Origin: JBCBKZ01 sp039026975
Lineage (GTDB): Bacteria > Bacteroidota > Bacteroidia > J057
Direction of reading: 5' to 3'
Length of the DNA: 5,240 nt
NCBI GenBank assembly: GCA_039026975.1
Contig: JBCCLI010000444.1
Span: 1 to 5,240 of the forward strand
Shown: positions 1-5,240 of the stretch, in pieces
Numbering within the stretch: the first letter of the stretch is position 1
How the letters are laid out: each line of letters begins with the position of its first letter
The notes under the pieces: model-generated
Told to the model about the DNA's origin: nothing
Seen by the model: only the letters and a program-made list of their open reading frames with translations
Database searches by the model: none
Made by a program: the position numbers and the translations under genes

Positions 1-2039
1 CTCAGATCACCCCAGCTGCTGAGTTTAATGCTAATCATTTGGCCAATGATCTCCTCTTTATTTTGAAAGCCCAGTTGTTCTACTGCCTTTTCGTTGAGAA
101 TGACAGTCCCATAATCCGTTTGTAAGTCCTTAGAGAAATTTCTTCCAGCCAGAATCTCCATTTCATAGGTATCCAGGTAATCCTCATCTGTATACAGATA
201 GGTAGCAAAGACTGCATCTTCCGTAGGCCGCCCCTGGAGTTTGATGGAATTATTGCTCTGAATGATATGTCCGGGAATATCAGATGAGGCCGTAGCATGG
301 TGTATGTGTGGAGAATGGGTGATCTGATCCCTAAATAGCTTAGACTTATCCAAAAAAGTAGAATCAACGAGAGAAGGTGTTTTGAGGATAAGTAGCTGAT
401 CCATATTAAAGCCCATATCCTGATTCCGCATATAGGAAAGCTGATTATAAACAATCAGGGTCCCTACAATCATGATGATACTAATGCTAAACTGAAAGAC
501 TACGAGGACATGTCTTAGCTGGAATTTTTTGCCGCTTGTAAACAGTTTCCCTTTGAGCGTTTTGATAGGCTTAAAGGAGGAGAGAACAAAGGCGGGATAC
601 AAGCCGGCCAGAATAGATCCTCCAATGAACATGGTCCCAAGTACCATCCATGAGTAAGGGTCTGTCCATAGATGTGTTAACCATTGATCTCCAATAATAG
701 GTTTCCCCACCAGTTGGTTGAAGGGCTTTGTGAGGGCCATGACTAGAATAATGGCAAAGGAGATAGCGAAAAAATTGATGAGAGCAGATTCTGTAAGGAA
801 CTGCGAAATGAGATGTCCCTTTTTGGCGCCTATTACCTTTCTGATTCCTACCTCATTGGCACGCTCTAATGATCTAGAAGTGGATAGGTTGACAAAGTTC
901 AGCCAGGCTATCACCAAAATCATCAAGGCAATGAGTACCAGGAAGGAAACTGTTTTGTTACTCCCATTTTCACTTGCCTCCCTGTTTAAGTTACCTGATA
1001 AGTGAATATCTCTTACGGGTTGGAGTATCAATTTTTCCTGTATGCCATATTCCTCCATGATTCCCCCTAAGTACTTCTGAGTGAAATCATCCAACTGTGC
1101 TTCAACATCTTCTACCTTAGTAGCAGGAGCAAGTTTTAAGTAGGTGTAGAATTCCGGCCAATTCCATGCATTATTCACACCATCAGAGAATCCGGAGGCA
1201 GAAAAAATAGCCCGTATATTCAGGTGAGTATTAGGAGGTAAGTCTTTCAAAACACCTGTAACTTTGGCCTCCTCATATCCATTTAGGTAAAGGACTTTAC
1301 CTATCGGATCTTCAAATCCAAAATACTGACGAGCCATGCTTTCCGTTATGACCACACTTTCAGGATTTCTCAAAGCCGTTTGAGGGTCCCCTGCCACCAA
1401 GGGATAGCTAAGCATAGTGAGAATAGATGAATCTCCCACATACATATTCTCCTGATAAAATGTCTTAGCATCTTTTCCTTCAGGTTTATAACTCATGACA
1501 GAGGAACCTGTAAAGACTTCCAGGTCTACTAGTCGGGCATAGTCCTCTACTTGTGGAAAATCACTTTTGGCAGCTAGGCCAGCCGCGGGATGATTGGTAG
1601 CTCTTAGGTTAAATACAGATTCTCCCGGATTGGTCATTCCTAGGTTGAGTCTATAAAGAGAATCTACTTCTTTATGGAAAGAGTCATAGCTGGATTCAAA
1701 TCGGACGTACTGAAGAATGAGTAGACAAGCAGCCATCCCTATGGACAATCCCAATAGGTTTAGGAGCGAAAATTCTTTTCGCTTCCAAAGGTGGCGCCAG
1801 GCTGATTTCAGGTTATTGAAAAACATTTCTGCGTGAATTGGAAGATGTGCATTAGCAAGCTGTTTAATAAAGTCAGGTCTAAGATGCAGGAGGACTTGCC
1901 AGCAAAATTTACGTCTAGCGCGTCCGAGATGCCTTTCACTTTCTCGTTCAAATAGTTCCACCAGATTCCCTTCTAACTCTTCCAGATAGTCTTCACGGCA
2001 AAACCATCTTAGAAATGCCAGGGCACGTTTGGGAGGGTG
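1..2039 (-). repeat. Left copy of a diverged tandem gene duplication (gene A)
   Basis: Every codon of gene A from the HPPK motif at 2039 to the left edge aligns with gene B at a constant offset of 2706 bases, with no insertion or deletion. A hand count gives about 136 amino-acid differences in 680 positions. Many third codon positions also differ, so this is an old duplication held by selection and not a fresh one. The similarity stops within three codons of the start codon and does not extend into the upstream spacer. The left limit of the repeat is outside the window. Confidence 0.9.
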
Positions 2040-2048
2040 ATGTTTCAT
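1..2048 (-). CDS. FtsX/MacB-family ABC transporter permease with N-terminal prefix domain (gene A), 3' end cut off by window edge
   Basis: The frame is open for 682 codons from the ATG at 2046-2048 to the left edge, with no stop. The full gene should be close to the 892 codons of its neighbour, so about 200 codons lie outside. Residues about 4-70 form a cytoplasmic permease prefix domain (FLRWFCREDYLEELEGNL, then LRPDFIK). Predicted membrane helices lie near 94-115, 367-388, 419-440, 466-488 and 513-533. A MacB-like periplasmic core lies between the first two. The conserved FtsX segment ERANEVGIRKVIGAKKG follows the second helix, and a second periplasmic core begins after 535. There is no Walker A or other ATPase motif, so an ATPase must come from elsewhere. 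The family is known for inner-membrane mechanotransmission, lipoprotein handling or efflux. The substrate here is unknown. The start is supported because MKHHPPK matches the neighbour's MIHPPK. The protein is a tandem paralogue of gene B at about 80% identity. Confidence 0.93.
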   Translation of the reverse strand, partial: MKHHPPKRALAFLRWFCREDYLEELEGNLVELFERESERHLGRARRKFCWQVLLHLRPDFIKQLANAHLPIHAEMFFNNLKSAWRHLWKRKEFSLLNLLGLSIGMAACLLILQYVRFESSYDSFHKEVDSLYRLNLGMTNPGESVFNLRATNHPAAGLAAKSDFPQVEDYARLVDLEVFTGSSVMSYKPEGKDAKTFYQENMYVGDSSILTMLSYPLVAGDPQTALRNPESVVITESMARQYFGFEDPIGKVLYLNGYEEAKVTGVLKDLPPNTHLNIRAIFSASGFSDGVNNAWNWPEFYTYLKLAPATKVEDVEAQLDDFTQKYLGGIMEEYGIQEKLILQPVRDIHLSGNLNREASENGSNKTVSFLVLIALMILVIAWLNFVNLSTSRSLERANEVGIRKVIGAKKGHLISQFLTESALINFFAISFAIILVMALTKPFNQLVGKPIIGDQWLTHLWTDPYSWMVLGTMFIGGSILAGLYPAFVLSSFKPIKTLKGKLFTSGKKFQLRHVLVVFQFSISIIMIVGTLIVYNQLSYMRNQDMGFNMDQLLILKTPSLVDSTFLDKSKLFRDQITHSPHIHHATASSDIPGHIIQSNNSIKLQGRPTEDAVFATYLYTDEDYLDTYEMEILAGRNFSKDLQTDYGTVILNEKAVEQLGFQNKEEIIGQMISIKLSSWGDL

Positions 2049-2081
2049 CCTTATCTAACTTCAGTCTTCATTTCTCCTTAA
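2049..2081 (-). promoter_or_regulatory. 33-base spacer between genes B and A with a Shine-Dalgarno-like site and a six-codon mini-ORF
   Basis: Read on the coding strand, the spacer after the TGA of gene B holds AAGGAG (2074-2079), a strong Shine-Dalgarno-like sequence. It lies 25 bases before the gene A start codon, too far to serve it directly. Two bases after it is an ATG (2069-2071) opening a frame of six codons (MKTEVR) that ends with TAA at 2051-2053, two bases before the gene A ATG. A second, weaker AAGG touches the gene A ATG. There is no terminator hairpin and no room for a promoter, so A is most likely transcribed from upstream with B. A role of the mini-ORF in passing ribosomes to gene A is inference only. 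Bacteroidota often start without a Shine-Dalgarno site. Confidence 0.4.
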
Positions 2082-4760
2082 TCATTCATACCTGAGTGCA
2101 TCAGCAGGATTGGTCATAGCGGCTTTCCTGGCCTGCCAGGAAACCGTGGCTATGGAGGCTAGCAAAACTGCCAGTACCGGCAACACGAATACCCACATAG
2201 AAATATGTGTCTTGTAGGCAAAGTTGCTGAGCCACTGCTGGCCGCCCCACCAGGCTAAAGGAATAGCCAGCACAGCGGCTATGCCTACCAGCCAAACAAA
2301 CTGCTTCCCTAGCAGCACCAGAATTTCTGTTGGTGTGGCTCCCAGGATTTTCCTGATTCCCGTTTCCTTGATTCTTCTGGAAGTGATATGAGACGCCAGT
2401 CCTAATAACCCTAGGCAGGCTACCAAAATGGCCAGACCTGCGAACAGACTAAAGACTTTACCGAACTGCTGATCTGCCTTATACTGCTGGGCAAAAAAGG
2501 TATCCAGGAAAAAGTATTCGAAAGGATTCTCCGGAAACATAGCTGAGTACTGCTCCTCTATCTCATCCAGGGTTTCCGCTAAATCAGTAGTACTGAGTCG
2601 TATGCTATAGTAGTTAATGGCCGGAAAATCAGGATTAAAGTAGGCAAAGGCTTCTTGTTCGTAGGTGAGGGACCTATGGTTGACATTATTCACCACGCCC
2701 ACTACTCTCATATGCCGCCAGTTATTCAGCTTAATGCTGATCATTTGGCCAATGATCTCTTCCTTGTTTTGGAAGCCCAGTTGTTCTACTGCCTTGGCAT
2801 TGAGAATGACGGCCTCGTGATCAGTTTGTAATTCTTTAGAGAAGTTTCTTCCTGCCAGGATCTCCATTTCATAGGTATCCAGATAATCTTGATCTGTGAA
2901 CAGATAGGTAGCAAAGACAGCCTCTTCTGTAGGACGTCCCTGAAGTTTGATGGAGTTATTATTCTGAATGATATGTCCGGGAATATCAGAGGAAGCAGTA
3001 GCATGGTGTATGTGCGGCGACTGGGTAAGCTGATCCCTAAACAGCGTGGACCTATCCATAAAGGTAGAATCAATCACAGAAGGTGTTTTCAATATGAGCA
3101 ACTGATCCATATTAAAGCCCATATCCTGATTCCGCATATAGGAAAGTTGGTTGAAAACTATGAGGGTACCCACTATCATGATGATGCTGATACTGAACTG
3201 AAATACAACCAGCACATGCCGCAACTGAAACTTCTTTCCGCTGGTAAACATTTTTCCTTTGAGGGTCTTGATGGGCTTAAAGGAAGAAAGTACAAAGGCA
3301 GGGTATAAGCCGGCCAGTATAGACCCTCCTATAAACATGCCCACTAATACCATCCATGAAACAGGCTCCTGTAATAATTTACTTAACCATTGATCACTAA
3401 TGAAGGGCTTACCTACTAATTGGTTGAAAGGTTTTGTTAGGAGAAATACCATGATAATGGCAAAGGATATGGCGAATAAGTTTATGAGGGCAGATTCTGT
3501 CAGGAACTGAAGGATCAAACTGCCCTTTCTAGCCCCTATTACCTTTCTGATACCTACCTCATTGGCGCGCTCTAATGACCTGGAGGTAGATAGGTTAATG
3601 AAGTTTAGCCAGGCTATCACCAATATCATGATGGCTATCAGCACAAGAAAAGAAACGGTCTTAGCATTCCCGTTTTCACTTGCCTCTTTACTCAAATTTC
3701 CACTTAGGTGTATATCCTGAACAGGTTGAAGTAGGAGTTTTTCCTGTATGCCAAACTCCTCCATGATAGCGCCCATGTATGTTTGCGCAAAACCATCCAA
3801 CTGTATTTCTACATCCTCCTTTTTAGTACCGGGAGCCAGCTTTAGATAGGTGTAAAATTCTGGCCAGATCCAGGTGCTATTCAGCTTTTTAGAGAATCCT
3901 GAAGCTGAGAAAATAGCCTGAATATTCAGGTGAGTATTGGCAGGTAAATCCTTTAGCACACCTGATACTTTTCCTTCTCCCTTACCATTTAGAAAGAGGG
4001 ATTTACCTATAGGGTCTTCCATTCCAAAGTATCTACGAGCCATACTTTCACTAATGACTATGTTCGTGGGTTCCCGCAGGGCAGTTTTAGGGTCTCCTGC
4101 TATTAAGGGATAATTGAACATGGTAAGAAAAGAGGAGTCTCCTACGTACATATTCTCCTCATAAAAGGTCCGAATTTCTTCCCCTTCAGGCTTATAGCTT
4201 AATACTGAGGAACCTGTAAAAACGGTTAGGTCTACCAGCCTAGCATACTCTTCTACCTGAGGGAAGTCTTTTTTAGCGGCAGGCCCTGCCCCAGGATGAT
4301 TAGTGGCCTTTAAGTCAAAAGCGGTTTCTCCCGGCTCGGTCATTCCCAGGTGAAATCTGTACAGGGTCTCCCCTTCATGATGAAAGTCATCATAACTGGT
4401 CTCGTACTTTACGTACTGTAGAATGAGTAAACAAGCTACCATACCTATGGAAAGGCCTAGTAAATTCAAGAGTGAGAACTCTTTTCGCTTCCAAAGATGG
4501 CGCCAGGCATGTTTTACATAGTTGAGGAACATCTCTAGGTGGATTAGTGGGTTTAAATGTGCAAAATGCTTGATAAAGTCTGGTCGGAAGTGCAAGAGAA
4601 CTTGCCAGTAAAAATGTCTATTCGCGCGTCCGGGATGTTCAGGATATTCCGTTTCAAATATTTCCAATAGATTTCCTTCCACCTCTTCCAGGTAGTCTTC
4701 CCTACAAAACCATCGAAGGAATTCCAGGGCATATTTGGGAGGGTGGATCATTTTACTCAT
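2082..4760 (-). CDS. FtsX/MacB-family ABC transporter permease with N-terminal prefix domain (gene B), complete
   Basis: This is a complete 892-codon gene. Residues about 6-75 form the cytoplasmic permease prefix domain (FLRWFCREDYLEEVEGNL, then HFRPDFIKHF). A membrane helix follows at about 96-117, then a MacB-like periplasmic core (about 120-365) and helices near 369-390, 421-442 and 468-490. The conserved FtsX segment ERANEVGIRKVIGARKG is at 397-413. A second module repeats the plan: a helix at 515-535, a periplasmic core (about 537-765) and helices near 770-790, 818-838 and 855-875, with the matching FtsX segment RRIKETGIRKILGATP at 795-810. The C-terminus NPADALRYE is typical of this Bacteroidota family. 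No ATPase domain is present. The likely role is an inner-membrane permease working with a separate ATPase; the substrate is unknown. The start at 4760 overlaps gene C by 8 bases. An in-frame ATG at 4751, giving MIHPPK, fits the start of gene A better and is a real alternative. Confidence 0.96.
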   Translation of the reverse strand: MSKMIHPPKYALEFLRWFCREDYLEEVEGNLLEIFETEYPEHPGRANRHFYWQVLLHFRPDFIKHFAHLNPLIHLEMFLNYVKHAWRHLWKRKEFSLLNLLGLSIGMVACLLILQYVKYETSYDDFHHEGETLYRFHLGMTEPGETAFDLKATNHPGAGPAAKKDFPQVEEYARLVDLTVFTGSSVLSYKPEGEEIRTFYEENMYVGDSSFLTMFNYPLIAGDPKTALREPTNIVISESMARRYFGMEDPIGKSLFLNGKGEGKVSGVLKDLPANTHLNIQAIFSASGFSKKLNSTWIWPEFYTYLKLAPGTKKEDVEIQLDGFAQTYMGAIMEEFGIQEKLLLQPVQDIHLSGNLSKEASENGNAKTVSFLVLIAIMILVIAWLNFINLSTSRSLERANEVGIRKVIGARKGSLILQFLTESALINLFAISFAIIMVFLLTKPFNQLVGKPFISDQWLSKLLQEPVSWMVLVGMFIGGSILAGLYPAFVLSSFKPIKTLKGKMFTSGKKFQLRHVLVVFQFSISIIMIVGTLIVFNQLSYMRNQDMGFNMDQLLILKTPSVIDSTFMDRSTLFRDQLTQSPHIHHATASSDIPGHIIQNNNSIKLQGRPTEEAVFATYLFTDQDYLDTYEMEILAGRNFSKELQTDHEAVILNAKAVEQLGFQNKEEIIGQMISIKLNNWRHMRVVGVVNNVNHRSLTYEQEAFAYFNPDFPAINYYSIRLSTTDLAETLDEIEEQYSAMFPENPFEYFFLDTFFAQQYKADQQFGKVFSLFAGLAILVACLGLLGLASHITSRRIKETGIRKILGATPTEILVLLGKQFVWLVGIAAVLAIPLAWWGGQQWLSNFAYKTHISMWVFVLPVLAVLLASIATVSWQARKAAMTNPADALRYE
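2707..4745 (-). repeat. Right copy of a diverged tandem gene duplication (gene B)
   Basis: This is the partner of the repeat at 1-2039, in the same orientation. The longest exact match I found between the copies is 45 bases, at 396-440 and 3102-3146, coding for LSYMRNQDMGFNMDQ. Elsewhere exact runs are generally about 25 bases or shorter. The right limit falls just inside the start of gene B, and the sequence upstream of it is the unrelated end of gene C. Confidence 0.9.
4749..4760 (-). other. Overlapping stop/start junction between genes C and B
   Basis: The coding-strand sequence ATGAGTAAAATG contains two candidate start codons for gene B, at 4760 and 4751, with the TAA stop of gene C at 4753-4755 between them. 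From 4760 the genes overlap by 8 bases. From 4751 they are separated by one base. A purine run GAGAG (4761-4765) touches the first ATG but is nine bases before the second, which is a more usual spacing. The second ATG also matches the gene A protein start. Either choice implies that translation of B is coupled to the end of C. Confidence 0.7.
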
Positions 4761-5240
4761 CTCTCAAAAACTGAACAGGATTAAGCTTAGCTGCTCTGAC
4801 GGTTTGGAAACTGACTGCCACCCAAGCCATGAGTAAGGATATTGTGGCTGTAATCCCGAAATAGGTCCAATCCAGTTCTATTCTGTAGGCAAAGGAGCCT
4901 AGCCATTGGTTCAGTGCCAGGTAGCCGATAGGTAATCCTATGAGCATGGCCAGTAAGACCATTCTGGTAAAGTCTGTGGACAAGAGTGAGATGATCTTCC
5001 ACTCACTGGCACCCATGACTTTCCTTATGCCTATTTCCTTGGCTCTTTTCTGGGCTGTAAAGGTTACCAGTCCCAGTAAGCCCAGGCAGGAAATCAGAAT
5101 GGTGAGTATGCTGGCATATTTAGCCAGCGTGGCTACTCGCTTTTCGCTTACATATAGGTTGTGGTAAGAGGCATCCATGAAAGAATATTCGAATGTCTCC
5201 TTGGGATATAGAACCTTGTAAGCTTCTTCCACCATGGCCA
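4753..5240 (-). CDS. C-terminal part of an FtsX/MacB-family ABC transporter permease (gene C), 5' end outside window
   Basis: The frame is open from the right edge to the TAA at 4753-4755, giving about 162 codons in view. The ATG at 5235 is only an internal methionine, because the frame continues upstream with Ala and off the edge. The visible part is the last FtsX module. It begins with the end of a periplasmic core (FEYSFMDASYHNLY), then has a helix (LTILISCLGLLGLVTFT), the conserved FtsX segment KRAKEIGIRKVMGASEW, two more helices and the closing motif NPVQFLRDE. It aligns with the last 150 or so residues of gene B at roughly 35-40% identity, with the same order of helices and motif. It is therefore a family member but not part of the recent A/B duplication. 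Whether it carries the prefix domain cannot be seen. Its stop overlaps or abuts the start of gene B, which points to one transcript and coupled translation. Confidence 0.93.
   Translation of the reverse strand, partial: AMVEEAYKVLYPKETFEYSFMDASYHNLYVSEKRVATLAKYASILTILISCLGLLGLVTFTAQKRAKEIGIRKVMGASEWKIISLLSTDFTRMVLLAMLIGLPIGYLALNQWLGSFAYRIELDWTYFGITATISLLMAWVAVSFQTVRAAKLNPVQFLRDE

Noticed and set aside
80..454. Minus-strand open frame of 124 codons, with a similar frame at 2786-3073
   Set aside because: Both lie inside the permease genes in another frame on the same strand. Their similarity to each other follows from the A/B duplication of the real frame, and their composition is not that of a convincing protein.
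718..1005. Plus-strand open frame of 95 codons
   Set aside because: It is antisense to the FtsX module of gene A, which has clear family motifs. It has no start context or family resemblance of its own.
1..2048. Possibility that gene A is a frameshifted pseudogene, since it has no stop in the window
   Set aside because: Translation by hand gives an unbroken frame that aligns codon for codon with gene B up to the edge. The missing stop is explained by the window ending.
2889..3308. Plus-strand open frame of 139 codons
   Set aside because: It is antisense to well-conserved coding sequence of gene B. The matching region of gene A has no equivalent open frame listed, so it is not maintained between the copies.
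1..4745. Mobile element or phase-variable recombination cassette
   Set aside because: There is no transposase, recombinase, terminal inverted repeat or target duplication. The repeats are diverged coding sequence with few exact runs, so frequent recombination between them is unlikely.
4940..5167. Plus-strand open frame of 75 codons, and minus-strand frames at 4787-5002 and 2101-2295
   Set aside because: All overlap the C-terminal FtsX modules of genes C and B in wrong frames. They are shadows of the real genes.

Overview
The window looks like chromosomal DNA from a member of the Bacteroidota, most likely a Cytophagales-type gliding or marine/soil bacterium. The evidence is the gene family: very large FtsX/MacB-type permeases with a cytoplasmic 'permease prefix' domain, which such genomes carry in large expanded sets. 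This placement is an inference from protein family and mid-40s GC by eye. There is no rRNA or marker gene to confirm it.

The whole window is coding on the minus strand, so transcription runs from right (5240) to left (1). Three consecutive genes are present. The 3' end of a permease gene (C, 4753-5240) enters from the right edge. It is followed by a complete 892-codon permease gene (B, 2082-4760), which overlaps or directly abuts C. After a 33-base spacer comes a third permease gene (A, start at 2048), which runs off the left edge after 682 codons. No promoter, terminator, RNA gene, insertion sequence or CRISPR array is visible. The only non-coding DNA is the 33-base spacer.

Genes A and B are tandem paralogues. 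They align without a single internal insertion or deletion over about 680 codons, at a constant offset of 2706 bases. By hand alignment they are roughly 80% identical in protein. Gene C shares the C-terminal FtsX module but is clearly more distant. Each full-length protein is predicted to have a cytoplasmic prefix domain followed by two MacB-like modules. Each module is a periplasmic core plus membrane segments, giving about eight transmembrane helices in all. None has an ATP-binding domain, so each would need a separate ATPase, not seen here, to act as a MacB/LolCDE-like mechanotransmission transporter. The substrate cannot be told from the sequence.

The window is best read as part of a locally amplified permease operon. 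I found no convincing new type of system. The points worth a second look are the colinear duplication, its very uneven pattern of conservation, and the unusual translation-start arrangements at the two gene junctions.
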